From: Anaeramoeba flamelloides
Lineage: Eukaryota > Metamonada > Anaeramoebidae
Direction: 5' to 3'
DNA length: 64,000 nucleotides
NCBI GenBank assembly: GCA_027625915.1
Contig: JANTQA010000047.1
Coordinates: 2,914,001-2,978,000 of the forward strand
In this document: positions 23,801 through 34,513 of the stretch, piece after piece
Position numbering within the stretch: the stretch's first letter is position 1
Layout: every line of letters begins with the position of its first letter
The notes under the pieces: generated by a model
What the model was told of the DNA's origin: nothing
Database searches by the model: none
The model's input: only the letters and a program-made list of their open reading frames with translations
Translations under genes and position numbers: made by a program

Positions 23801-26001
23801 AAAAAAAAAAAAAAAAAAAAAAAAGGAGATTTTTTGCTGATAATTCGCGAAAATACCAAAATTGCGATTATTTGCGATGCGATTATTTGCGAAAAAAATA
23901 ATAATTTTTTAATTTGTAGCTGAAATGGGGTCTAAAGTTACAAAACTTTGACATGCATGTTGATAGTTTGTTGTGTGTAACAAAAAAAAAATTTAGTTCA
24001 ATAGAATAAAAAATCTGAATTGGTCAAAAACGGCAATTTTTACCCAAAAATACAAATTTTGAAATTTTCAAAATTTGTGAATATTTGCGATTTATTTAAC
24101 ACTTTATTTAAAATTGTATAGGGGTAGGTATGGTAGGGTAGGTAGGGTAGGTAGGGTGTGTTAGAGAGTGTTGGAATTGTGTATGGTGGGTAGGTTAGGT
24201 TAGATAGGGTTAGTAGGATGTGTTGAGTAAGTTAGGAACGAGTGTAGTGGGGGTATGTCACTCAACTAACATATACTAATCCTACCTAACCCACCCCTAT
24301 AAAATGTTAAATAAAATGTTAACTAAAATGTTAAATAAAATAAAATGTTAAATAAAATGTTAAATAAATCGCAAATATTGCAAATTTTGAAAATTTCAAA
24401 ATTTGTATTTTTGGGTAAAAATTGCCGTTTTTGACCAATTCATATTTTTTATTCTATTGAACACAAAAAAATTTTTTTGATACACACAACAAACTATCAA
24501 CACACATGTCAACATTTTGTAAGTTTAGAAATCAAACAAGACACAAAATAAAAAATTATTATTTTTCTCGCAAATAATCGCTGTTTCAGAAATTTACCAA
24601 TTTGGGATAAAACCAAAATTGCGATTATTTGCAAAAAAAAACCAAAATTATAAATTCGAACAAGATTTATTGACCCAGCATTCTTTAAAGCCAATAAACG
24701 TGGTGTTTTTATATAAGATATTATTCACTATACCAATAAATTAGGATAGTCCTGAATGAGAAAAATAATTAAAGTGCTAAAAAATGGAAATCTTTTCATA
24801 ATTTTGAGACACTCTTTGAATGAGAAGACAAAAATTTAGTCAAGTCAAAATTCTCTCTTTAACAGACTAATTGCCTTTTAAACATTTAGTTCCTAAAAAT
24901 AAATCCTCTTTTCATAATTTTGTGAAATCAAAGATTGGATCTCTGATGTTAAAAGATCCATTGATCTGAAAAATTTGTTTTCAAAAAAAGGGTTATTAGA
25001 GTGAAACCAACAAAAAAGAAATCAATTGGATCTTATCCATAAAGTTCTAAATTAAAACTTAATAAAGTAACCTATTTGATTTGATCAATAGTTGATCAAA
25101 TATTTAGATCTCTTTATTAAAAATAAATTATAACTGACGAACCAAAAAAAGATTCGAAAAAAAAAAAACAATATTTAACACCACCAGCCCATTCAACACT
25201 TGTTGCACAAAAAAAAACTTGCTAAATTGATGTTTTTACTTTTTTTTCTGATTATTTTTTGACTCTCTTTTGTTGTTTCGATCTTTCTCTTGTTTTTGTT
25301 TCAAAAGAAATTTTTCTTCTTTTCATTTTTTAAAAGAAAAGATATCTTGTCAGTTATAATCTTGTCTACATTCAAGATATGGAATAAAAAACTCTCAATA
25401 AATTTAAATTAAAAAAAAACGTCACGGTGAACAGGAGGGATCTTTGTTGAATAATCCTCTTTTCAAAAAAGAAGTAAAAAAAAAAAAAAAAAAATATTTT
25501 ACCACCCATATTTGATCCGCTTCCATAAAGCTTACCGTCTTCACATACAAAATAACAAGAGCTATACCCCATTGCAATATCAACAATTTTGTTATAATTC
25601 TTTTTGGATTGAAAAAATTTCACAAGTCGAGGTGTATCGAAGGTGCATTTTTTTGGATCGCTAAGGGGGATCGATTTGTATGTATTATTCTTTCCCAAGC
25701 AAAAAACTCTTCCAGATTTAGTTAAAATTAAATAAGTACAGTACCCACTGACTACATCAGTAATCGTTTCGTCTTCTAACTTTAGCTCTTTTGGACTGTT
25801 TTCGGCTTTGGAATGAAACTCTAATTGGTTATATCCCTTCCAAAGTAGTATATGATCGGAACCTCCTGTTACAACCTTTTTGAGTGAATTGGGGTGACGG
25901 ATCATGGAAATTGGACTCCAATAAGGAAGTTGACTGTTCTTTTTTGCTAAAAAAGAATAAGAAGCTTTTGAAGAGATAAACAGATGTGATTTTGGATTCA
26001 T
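20831..26001 (-). CDS. RCC1-repeat / BTB-domain protein
   Basis: Two exons, 26001-25503 and 22116-20831, split by a 3386-bp intron (donor GTAAAA, acceptor TTAAAG). CDS 1785 bp, 594 aa. Residues about 40-330 carry RCC1-type repeats (GRVFCLGKNN, GKLYGSGSNMGGRLG, ELFVSGKNSSGQLGLN, HIYSCGQANSNG, ELYGWGFRGN), which form a seven-bladed propeller. Residues about 355-470 look like a BTB start (FTDLILGIGTNKIKCHQLLI) followed by helices. Residues about 470-590 hold a fuller BTB unit with an acidic Asp/Glu insert (PVHKFILLARSGLFREMFDN, then KYFYTDKIEL). BTB proteins commonly pair with Cul3 or with each other, so a ubiquitin-ligase adaptor role is plausible. The splice joins GSNMG to GRLG inside an RCC1 repeat, which confirms the exons. 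The intron is filled with foldbacks and dispersed repeats. The ATG at 26001 is the first in frame. Confidence 0.88.
22880..23110 (+). repeat. Dispersed repeat R6, copy in RCC1-BTB intron (proximal)
   Basis: It shares CCACCAACCCATTCAACACT, TTTTTGGCTCTCTTTTATTT and TTGATCTTGCCTACATTATA with 25180-25390 in the same orientation. The order of words is the same. No coding content. Confidence 0.6.
23128..23690. repeat. Composite palindrome block in RCC1-BTB intron
   Basis: It starts with GAGTGTCATC tandem words and AGTGCCGTAGAGTGCC, then a TTTTCCAGAATT-type palindrome (23178-23253), then repeated GTGTTCTAGGTTTTTT units and an inverted TTTCTGTTTATTT / AAATAAACAGAAAA pair, and ends with a second TTTTCC palindrome (about 23600-23672). 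The same composite order recurs at 55437-55730. Confidence 0.7.
23850..24600. repeat. Foldback with G-rich loop in RCC1-BTB intron
   Basis: Arms of about 250-290 bases (about 23860-24115 and 24305-24595) are reverse complements, for example TTGGTCAAAAACGGCAATTT and its complement, and CGATTATTTGCG words at the outer edge. The loop begins with a G-rich tract (24121-24162, GGTAGGGTAGGTAGGGTAGG) and ends with its rough complement (CCTACCTAACCCACCCC), so the loop itself can pair. No coding sequence. Confidence 0.8.
25060..25390 (+). repeat. Dispersed repeat R6, copy in RCC1-BTB intron (distal)
   Basis: A fuller copy of R6: TTTGATCAATAGTTGATCAA, CAGCCCATTCAACACTTGTT, TGACTCTCTTTTGTTG and AATCTTGTCTACATTC. 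Related copies lie at 22880, 39480-39860 and 40490-40740 (inverted), 48420-48640 and 63830-64000. Confidence 0.6.
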
Positions 26002-26532
26002 AAGCAAGTCTTTTTATTTTTAAAAAAAATGAAATCTGAAAAAATACTTTTCTCCTTTTTGCAGAGTACCAATAGCAAAGAAAAAAAATAAGTGTCGAAA
26101 AAAAAGTTCTATGTATCAAAATATTATTCATTCTTTTTTTTCTTCTTGTACCTAAGCAACATCATTTTGTAATAGCAAATAGTATCCATACGTACACACA
26201 CACAATGAATAGCACAATTCATATAAATACTTTCAGGACTTTTAAGGAACTTTCGGCCATAAAGTTTGAAAGATTTCTATTTCTGAGATTCTTTTATATT
26301 TTTTCAAATCTCAAAGACTTGATACCAAACTTTGAAAAGCCAAAAAAGGGTAATAATAATTGTTTTAACAAAAGATAATAAACTAAAATTTAAAATAAAT
26401 GGTCCACCTTATATTTCAATTTTGAATTGCTTTTGTATCGTTTTGAAGTTTTTCCTCTCACAATGAAAAGTTTGCCAATAAATCATTTTTTCTCTTTTTT
26501 ATTTTTTCAAAAGTGTTTTGTTAAAATGGAAA

Positions 26533-26655
26533 ATGAAAATGAAAAATTTGAAAGAAGTAACCGATGAATTAATGGAAAAATTGGTTTCAAATATGACAAA
26601 GAGATTAGATTTAGTTATTCAAAGGGAAGGAGAATCGATAAATGGGTTTTATTAA
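26533..26655 (+). CDS. Possible 40-residue small ORF or exon
   Basis: ATG at 26533 opens MKMKNLKEVTDELMEKLVSN and continues for 40 residues to TAA. The helical, charged composition is more protein-like than neighbouring frames. It has no recognised family. It could be a lone small ORF, a first exon, or chance. Confidence 0.25.
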   Translation: MKMKNLKEVTDELMEKLVSNMTKRLDLVIQREGESINGFY

Positions 26656-26869
26656 TTTTTAAAAAAAATTTTTTTCATGTAATGCTTCATTCAAAATAAA
26701 TGTACCCAATTTTTTTTAAAATTTTTTTTTAACTTTTTTTAATTTTATTTTTTGAAGAAAAACAAATACCCCTGGAGTATAGAACCAAATACTAAAATAA
26801 AAATTTTGATATTATAATAGATAACTACAAGTATTAAAAATATTTTTCTTTAAATTTTGATTTTTAATG

Positions 26870-27990
26870 GGCCAATGATTTTGAATGATAGTTTTTTTTG
26901 AATTTAAGGGTCTAGTTATTTTCCATGAGTTTACTCCATACTAAAGGAGTCGCTTGAAACCAAAAAGGGTATGTTGAAAACGCCCTTCTTATGATTGGCA
27001 ATATTCAAATAATAAAAAATAAAAATTTGAGAGGATCTCATTGACAAAAAATTCAATTTACTGTTGTCAAAATAACCCGTGCATAAAAATTTAATGTGTG
27101 TTTCAAAATAAAAATGCGTGTTTTTTTTTGTTATAGAAGGCCTATAGATTAACCAATCAAAGAAACTGATAATAAACCCTAAAAAATATGGTATTGGTTT
27201 CTTAAAGTTCTATTATTTAAAAATAAATTCTAAAAATGAAAGATGAAATTGCAAATTTTATCACAAAAAATAGAGTTAATTTGTAAGAAAATTTTTATTA
27301 TCAAAAAAACAAAAAATTTCCAAAAAAATTCAAGAAAATTGAGAATATTATGGAAAATTTCAACTATTTGCATTGAATAATTTAAATTTTACTGAATATA
27401 ACTAGACCTTTACTTTCAAAATTGATTTGAACTTAGATATACTATTGGGTAGTAGATTGGATATTGCCTTGGTACCAGAATAAAAAAAAGCACGGATAAT
27501 ATTTTGAAACACGGGTTATAGTCTTTGTGCAGACATTATTTTGATTACTGTAACAAAAAAAAGTTTTAAAAATATTCATCAATTCCAAAAAAATCAAATT
27601 TAAAAAAAAAAAATCATCGTTTCTCATTTTCTATTTCCAAATGGGTAAATTTCTTTAATTAAAACAAATCCCTTAATTGATGTGTGCAATTAATTTAATT
27701 CCATTTAATCGGGTTTGTGGTTATTTTGTAACTCTCTAAATTTGATCAAGTGAAGATTTTGGAGGATACTTTGGGGAAAATAATAACTTATTTAAGAATA
27801 ATAGTTAAAAAATGAAAAAAAAAATCTTCGAGAGCTCAAAAAGCACCAAAGAGTAACCTTTCAAAATCAACATAGTTGTTTCCAAAATTATAAATCACAC
27901 TCATTCTAATTGGAAATTGATTATCACTCTTTGGCACTTTTTTCTAAAAATATTCTCCATTTGGATTGTTGATTTTTGGAGATCGATCTT
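26870..27990 (+). repeat. Dispersed repeat G, long copy
   Basis: Outer segments (about 26870-27050 and 27620-27990) match the reverse complement of 8310-8960. The middle 27050-27600 has no counterpart there and looks inserted or lost. Word pairs AAGCACCAAAGAGTAACC and ATCACTCTTTGGCACTTTT form an internal inverted repeat at about 27839-27945. Confidence 0.6.
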
Positions 27991-28066
27991 ACTTTCACAG
28001 GTACATTAGTTTTTAATTGTTATTAGGCACTTATTAAAATTATAAAATTTTCTTAATCCATTTCAG

Positions 28067-28455
28067 AAAATTATTGTTAACTATAATTAGTCCACCCTTA
28101 ATTTGTAATTTATCTGAAAGAAAAATATTAGTTAACTTTCCAAAACCTGAAACCCATTTTGAAGGAAAGACAATAAGTAGAAAGTTGTTTAAATTACATG
28201 TTTTGAAAAGATTGAATGAAAAAACTATTAAATTGAAAGTTATTAAATTTTGATCTTGTAATATCATTCAAAATTTGGAACATTTTCAAAAATAAAAAAG
28301 ATTTTAAAGGTCCCAAAAATGAAAAATATTGTTGTGCTATTTATGTCTCACAAAAATATCATTTTGTTCATTTTTTTTCAAAAGACGAATGGAAAAAAAT
28401 CAAACAACATTTTTTTGAGTTTTTTGTTTCTCCTAAATTAGATACAGTTCTATGA
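28067..28455 (+). pseudogene. Two overlapping coding-like frames upstream of the 99-aa ORF
   Basis: After a splice-acceptor-like TTTCAG at 28066, one frame reads protein-like sequence (NFPKPETHFEGKTISRKLF) to TGA at 28251. A second frame then continues (KNEKYCCAIYVSQKYHFVHF, KDEWKKIKQHFF) to TGA at 28453, which overlaps the ATG of the 99-residue frame. The first and third frames are in register. This could be one gene interrupted by two small indels (decay or assembly error) or a short-intron gene whose splicing I could not resolve. No family recognised. Confidence 0.35.
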
Positions 28456-28751
28456 TGAATTCAAAACACCAACTAAATGAAAATTTACAAGAGTGGCCTT
28501 TTGAGTTGCCGTCTGTTGAAAACAATCAAAGAATTATGTCTGAATCAGATAAAGAACTGGAAGAAGAAATTAGTTCCATTTCCCCTTTTGGTTTGTATTC
28601 TGAACCCACCACTGGCATTTCTTTTGTTGAAGAATCAACCCTTGATGAAAAAGATGAATTAAAAATTTTAAGACAACAAAACAAACAACTTGAAAAAGAA
28701 AGAAAACAACTTAAAGTGATAATCAGCAATTGTAAAAATCTCCCAAACTAA
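28452..28751 (+). CDS. 99-aa acidic protein or terminal exon, unknown
   Basis: The frame starts ATGATG at 28452, with an in-frame stop just upstream, and ends TAA. The first half is Glu/Ser/Pro-rich (LQEWPFELPSVENNQRIMSE); the last about 35 residues (ELKILRQQNKQLEKERKQLK) form a likely coiled coil of leucine-zipper type. It may be the C-terminal part of the gene whose upstream coding-like frames precede it. A transcription-factor-like tail is possible but unproven. Confidence 0.45.
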   Translation: MMNSKHQLNENLQEWPFELPSVENNQRIMSESDKELEEEISSISPFGLYSEPTTGISFVEESTLDEKDELKILRQQNKQLEKERKQLKVIISNCKNLPN

Positions 28752-29139
28752 AAGATCATTTGAAGGTAAATAATGAACAAGAAAAACTCTAGTGTTCAAT
28801 TTCAACAATTTTAATTTCTGTTTTTATAAAAAAAAAATGATATCTTCCTTATTGACAAGTTTAGTATTCTTTTTTTTTTTTTTTTATTTCTTGCTTATTT
28901 TTTTTTTTTCTTCCTTTTCACAAAATATTTTCTCCATCTGTAATTTTTAAACACTTTAATTTTGGCTTTTGAATTCTCTGTTATTAAAATCAATCAATCA
29001 TTTATTCATTCAATTTTTTTGTTTTTGCTGATCTTTAAACATTTAAAAGGTTTTTCTTGGACTATTTTTCATTTTTTGAAAAAATAAAATAAAAAAAATA
29101 AAACACGCATTATTAATTATTTTTTTTGTTTTTTAAGTG

Positions 29140-29515
29140 CACAAGAGTAAATATGGAATGTTGTAAAAAATAGAGTTTTTACAATTTTGGAGATAAATAA
29201 AGAGTTCCATATATTTACCCAAATTTTGATAATAGTAAATATATTATCTGATTATCTTCAACCACTAATAATAATTTTAATCAAATAACCTTTTGGTAAA
29301 TGCCAATATTTCAATTTTTTTTAAAAAATTCTTTTTTAAAACAATGTATTGGTATTTACCCCACGATTTTATATTTAGAGACCATTTGATCTCTGAAATA
29401 AAAACGGAGATTTCTTTTCCTATTACTGAATTGTGGGTAATTGCATAGAACTCTTTATTTCTCTCCAAAATTGTAAAAACTCTATTTTTTACAACATTCC
29501 ATATTTACTCTTGTG
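29140..29515. repeat. 376-bp foldback with 70-bp inverted ends
   Basis: The left end CACAAGAGTAAATATGGAAT and the right end ATTCCATATTTACTCTTGTG are exact complements, and complementarity continues about 70 bases (TTTACAATTTTGGAGA / TCTCCAAAATTGTAAA). A second inner inverted pair, GGTAAATGCCAATAT and GTATTGGTATTTACC, flanks the centre. It has MITE-like form, but no duplication is certain at its ends (flanks TTAAGTG and TAGGTG). Confidence 0.75.
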
Positions 29516-32500
29516 TAGGTGTTGGTTACGAAATTTGTCAAACGTCTGATGGTTGTTTTGTTTTACAAATTTATTTTTCTTTTTCTCTCTTATAATATGT
29601 TGCTCATCACTTGGTTATTGTTTGTACAACATTCTTAACTGAATTAAATTCTTCAACCCTTTACTTGTATTTGTAATTTAAAGATAAGCATCGGGTTAGA
29701 CTCATCTAGAATTAAAGTGGGTTGTAATAAAGGGTAAATGATATGAGTGTCCATGGCTCAAGTGGATCAAGTATCGAAAAAATCTTTTCTAAATATTCTT
29801 GGTCTTTTTTGCTCGATTTTTTTTGAATGATCACAATGAAAATTATCATTTTGGGAATTTTTTTTAATTCCTTTTGCAAATTTAAAAATTGAAACCCAAA
29901 ATAATAGTATTTCAGTAGTTTAATAATTTATCTTTCGAACTCCCTAAAAGTAACTATTTTTATATTTTTTAAATTCAAAGATTAACTCAATAACCATCAA
30001 TATAAAAAAGCCAAAGACTGATTAATTTTGTTTCCCCTTTCTAATTCTAATTTTATTAATATATTTTCAATTTATGGAAAATAATTTGTGAAAATAATAT
30101 ATTTGTTAATTATTTAATTTTTTTTTTTCGAATAATCTTGATTTTGAGAGAAATGTATGAATAAAGATATTTTCCAACGTTAAAAGGTGAGTATTGGTGG
30201 TTTAACCATTAAATTTACCCCTAAGTGAATATTTGTTTTCAAAAATTCTTTGATTTTTTTGCTAATATAAATGATAATTTTTAATGGATATGACCATCTT
30301 TTAACTACTTTTATATAAATCAATTTTTTCGTTAAGGTTGAATCATGGCACACTAATGTGATTTACTTTCAATAGTGATGAAATTTAATTTTAGACTCCT
30401 CCATGGTAGATATTAATCCTTCAATGTTATATTCTTTTTATCTATGTTTATCTTTTTACAATATTTAAATCTTGCAGAAGGCAACTTTATTATTAAAAAA
30501 CGATTTTAAGGTTAAAATATAAAATTATTGAAACAATTAATATTCATTTTTGGAAATTAGATGGATAAAAATTTCAACTCTTATTATTGTTTTGTCAATT
30601 TTCAAAATATTCCTTTCGTTTTAAATCCTTCCTATGGCCAATATACTCTATAAATAATAGAAAAAAATTACAATCTATTTCTTTGAACAGTCAATTTATA
30701 AAAAAAAGAAAAGAAAAAAGAAAAGAAAAAAGAGCAAAAAAAAAAAAGAAAAAAGATAAAATGGAGTGAAAATTAATTTCCATATATTATTTAATCACTG
30801 CTATTTGATTTGAAAACGAAGTCCGTATCCATGTTATTGGATTCAAAAAAAAAAAAAAAAAAAAAAAGTTACATTACTTGATACATATAAAACTTATTTA
30901 AAGTTCAAAATTCTTATTAAAATTTTACAAATAATATTACTACTGGTCTAAATAGGTTCAAATCTGTTTTTAATTTGCAATATTAATATGTACCAAAAGA
31001 AAAACTAAGATTAATTAATTAAATATAAAGGTTATAATTATTAAATCAGGGGTTATTCACAGTCGTTATTTGTGTTTATTATCCATAATTTTTTTTTTTT
31101 CTTTGATTATCCTATTATTAAAACTTGGTGAAAATTATGAATATTTTTTAATATCACTAAAAAAACTGCAGTTGTTTTTACTTTTATGTGTACAAACTTT
31201 TAGAGAAATTCAAGTATAAAAAATTCTCCAATTAAGACATATTTTTTTGAATCTTTTTTTTCCAGAAATTGTGTTACTGAAATCCGGATTTAGTGTTTAC
31301 TTTGGTTTTTTTCTGTACTTTATTTTTTTTTCAAAGTTTGGTCATCAAAACTAGAACTGTGTGCACTTGTGGTTTTTTTTTTTCGGTTTATTGAGTTTAT
31401 TTTAATCTGAAATAATAAACATATTTATTGAATTGTTAATAAGATAATAAACTATTTTCCAGTCTAGTTGATAAAATTAAACTAGATTTCAAAATTTTTG
31501 ACTCGCTTTATAATATTAATGGAAGTTTTTCTGAGGTTTTATTCCAGTATTCGTATCAAAAAAATATATTTCAATTTTTGGATCAGAATCATTTTTTCTA
31601 ATTTTCCAAATTTTAGTTTTGCTTTTTCAAATTTTTGTTTTTCTTTTGTTTTTCTTTTTCTTTCTTTTTCTTTTTTTTTTTTTTTTTTTTTTTTTCTTTT
31701 TCTTTTCCTTCGTTTTTTTTTTTGCAAAAGATCATGTGGAAAAAAAAAGATCTTCGAAAAGACAAATAATCACAAGAAAATTGAGACTATGTAATGTCTT
31801 TTAAAATGAAAATCAATTATTAGTAAAAAATCTTGTTGTTCAACTTTTTTTCAATGAAAGTTCAGTAATAAAAAATACATAATGCTCATTTCAAAAATTC
31901 TGATTCACTTTTTTTTATTTTTTGGTTTTATTTTTTTTAATTTTTAAAATATCTGGCTGTTATAGATTTAGAATGATTTAAAAGTGAATTAAAAATCAGA
32001 ACTAGTTATTGGTTGTTCTTGAATACTAAAGGATATATATCTATTTTTTTTTTTTTCAATTAATTATTTCAGGTGAATCACAATTTTTGAAATTGTCTTT
32101 GTATTGGGTTGATTATATGTATTTTTAAGGGTTTAAATAGACATTAGAAGAAAAAATAATTTGATAATTTCCTTATTAAACCATTTTTTTCTAAATTCAA
32201 CTTTTAAATAAAAAGGATTGAAGAAAGTGAAATTCCATATATAATGTTTTTTTTATTTTCATAAAGAAAATTTTCGTTTAAATTGAATATTGGGGGGGGG
32301 GGGGGGGGGGGGGTTTAAATTAAATTCCAGTGAAATTAGTATACAGTCATTTATTTATATTCGAAATGGTTCTTAAATATTTTAGTTTTATTTAGAATTG
32401 TATCAATGATAAACATAAAATTAAACACCGCTGTTATTCCCAAAGTTAGATTTTTTTTTAATTATTTGTTTTAATTTTAATTTTAATTTTAATATATTTT

Positions 32501-33242
32501 TAGAAATCTTAACAATTTCAAATTCATCACGTAAAGAGTTTAAAAGTTTGTGGTTACTCAAATTGTTCAAGAATATTTAAGAAAAAAAATATTTGAATTT
32601 TTTTTTTAAATTTGACGAGTATTCGAAACCGGTTTTGTTTAATAAGAAACTTTGGTGGTTCTTCGATAATTGAACTTTGTTTATCCACCTTTTCATGGTT
32701 TATTTTGATTTAATTGGTGGGGGTGGTATAAAAAATCAGTTACAGGTGTATAAAGCTTATGCTTTGAAAGAAAATAATTCCCTTTTTTTCTTTTTTCTTG
32801 TTATATTAAACATTCTAATAAACTGCTCAATAAGTATAACTAACCCTAAATTAATTACAGTGGTAAGAAGATTATTTTTGGAAGAAAAAATTATATTACA
32901 AATGAATTTTTTTTTTAAATTATTTTGTTATTATACCAATTATTCAGTATAGGAATAATTTTTAATCTGTCATACAGGTGATATTATTGTTTGTTAATTA
33001 ATATTTAAATTATTTTTCTTCTTCCTTTTTTTTTTATTTTTATAAATTTTCTTTTGTTATTCCTTTCTGGGGATAAAAATATTTTTCATCTTTTTTTTGA
33101 AATTTTTCGTTTTTTTTTTAGGATCATAATATTTTCATAATTTTATTCTATTTTTTGAGAAGATTTTTTAGATTTTATCTTTCGTTTTTAGAATTTCTTT
33201 TTTAAAGGTATAACATTAAGAAACTAATAAAGTATTTATTTA
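29516..33242. other. Gene-poor stretch
   Basis: No gene is firmly supported. Weak coding-like frames with stops occur near 30530-30770 (plus) and 32519-32952 (plus, VYKAYALKENNS and ITNPKLITVVRRLFLEE with two internal stops), perhaps old gene or transposon remains. Long T, A and G homopolymers occur, including CT/T tracts at 31640-31720. Confidence 0.4.
32292..32313 (+). repeat. G22 homopolymer
   Basis: Twenty-two consecutive G sit in an otherwise A+T-rich intergenic region. Exact length may be unreliable because homopolymers are hard to sequence. Confidence 0.8.
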
Positions 33243-33443
33243 CAGTCAGTTTCACTCTTAAGGCACAAACTTTCAACGAAATTTAAAGCACAAAAAAAAT
33301 GTCAAATTAAGGCACAAAATTTGTAATTTTTTTTTTTTTACAAATTATTTTACTAGAATCCAAAATTTTGTTCTTTAATTTAAGATTTTTATTTGTGCCT
33401 TAAATTTCGATGAAATTTTGTGCCTTAAAAGTGAAACTGACTG
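33243..33443. mobile_element. TA-flanked palindromic MITE, copy 2 (201 bp)
   Basis: CAGTCAGTTTCACTCTTAAG at the left and CTTAAAAGTGAAACTGACTG at the right, flanked by TA on both sides; the unit is a near-complete palindrome around a T-rich centre. Same family as copies at 6085, 48656 and 55114. Confidence 0.9.
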
Positions 33444-33739
33444 TATTGTTATTGTTTTTTTTTTTTTTTTTTGGTCATTTAATGTATAAATCTTCTATGC
33501 AACGATTACCCACTATTTATGTTAAAAGTGGGTTAACAACTGTTTAAGAACGAAAGGACTAACAAGCTACATACAAACCCACATCTATTTAAGACCTATT
33601 TTTTTAAAAAAAGGCTATTTTATGAAAATTAAGCTTACAATTATGGAAGAATGAAAAAAATACTATTTTGTGTTAATATTTCAGTTACATTTTTTTTTCA
33701 AAAAAGTTGAAATTTTAAATTTAAATTTGTTCTTTGGAA

Positions 33740-34513
33740 TCAAGATTTTTTAAGTCGATAAAAATGCAGTTGATCATTAAAAAAAATATCGCTATTCGAT
33801 GAATTTCCAATAGTCCATTGTATAGTTTGATCAAAACATTTTATCAACTTTCTTATGAAACCAAAACATTTTTTGAAATCTTCTTTTAATGCACTTCCAC
33901 AAAAAAACAAATCTTAAATTTGAAAAACCAAAAAATGTACATAGTTGAAATTGTTGTTTGAATATCATAAATAGGATTATTTGGGCTTGTGGGGTGAGGG
34001 TTCTTGAAGAGTTCTTCATGAAAATCATATGTTCCGCCCTTTCGTTTCGTTAAAGACTCAAGCAGTCCTTTATCCAAAGTTGAAATATTTTTTTTTTAGG
34101 TTTTTTATTTTTTGTTCTATTTATGCCCCCACTAACCAAACATGTATAAATACATCCCAAAAGATGTTTCAACAATTAGTTTTTCATTTGTGTAAGTTAT
34201 TGGTAGAAAAGTACTAAATACTCAGAAAAATTGATTAATTTACCCTATAAATCGACTTACACTTAAATTACTTCTCTGTAATAAGTTGTATTTAAAAAAG
34301 AACAAAAAAATGTCAAAAAAATACCATTTTTTGTGAAAAAAATTATTTAAATCTTTTGAGAAAGGATTATAAGAAACTTAACCAAATGGAAGGTAGTTTG
34401 TGGTTTTTATCAAGAATTCTTTTCGAACATGCATCCTTAAAGGAGATAAAATTGCAACTTATTTTTATATATCAATTTTGAACTTCCTTTCTTTGAAGGA
34501 TTCTGAGTTTACC
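33740..34513 (-). CDS. Short-intron gene of unknown function (3' exons)
   Basis: Five coding pieces link with matching phases across four GT-AG introns: (upstream)-34513, 34457-34383, 34213-34137, 34067-33941 and 33893-33740 (TGA). Introns are 55, 169, 69 and 47 bp. Joined peptides include SKRILDKNHKLPSI, TNEKLIVETSFGMYLYMFG, TKRKGGTYDFHEELFKNPHP and KEDFKKCFGFIRKLIKCFDQ. Several acceptors end AAG, as in firm genes nearby. The 5' end is unresolved: the first piece may begin after TTCAG at about 34532, giving 150 residues to the stop, and coding-like words continue upstream. No family is recognised; the sequence looks helical and soluble. Chance agreement of four phases is unlikely but not impossible. 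Confidence 0.5.

Noticed and set aside
22880-25390. Direct repeats 2.2 kb apart in the RCC1-BTB intron as possible ends of a larger LTR-type element
   Set aside because: The copies are partial and unequal, and the interval contains only palindromes and a foldback. No capsid, protease, integrase or primer-site feature is seen, and more copies lie elsewhere without a partner.
29740-29800. tRNA-like A box (TGGCTCAAGTGG) in a slightly G+C-richer patch
   Set aside because: No B box (GGTTCRANYCC) or closing acceptor stem is found at the right distance.
31498-31804. Phe-rich frames of 61-98 codons on both strands
   Set aside because: Produced by a long T/CT tract; no non-repetitive protein sequence or splice context.
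32519-32952. A plus-strand gene reading FDEYSKPVLFNKKLWWFF and further
   Set aside because: It has internal stops, no start or splice support and no family; kept only as possible remains in the gene-poor entry.
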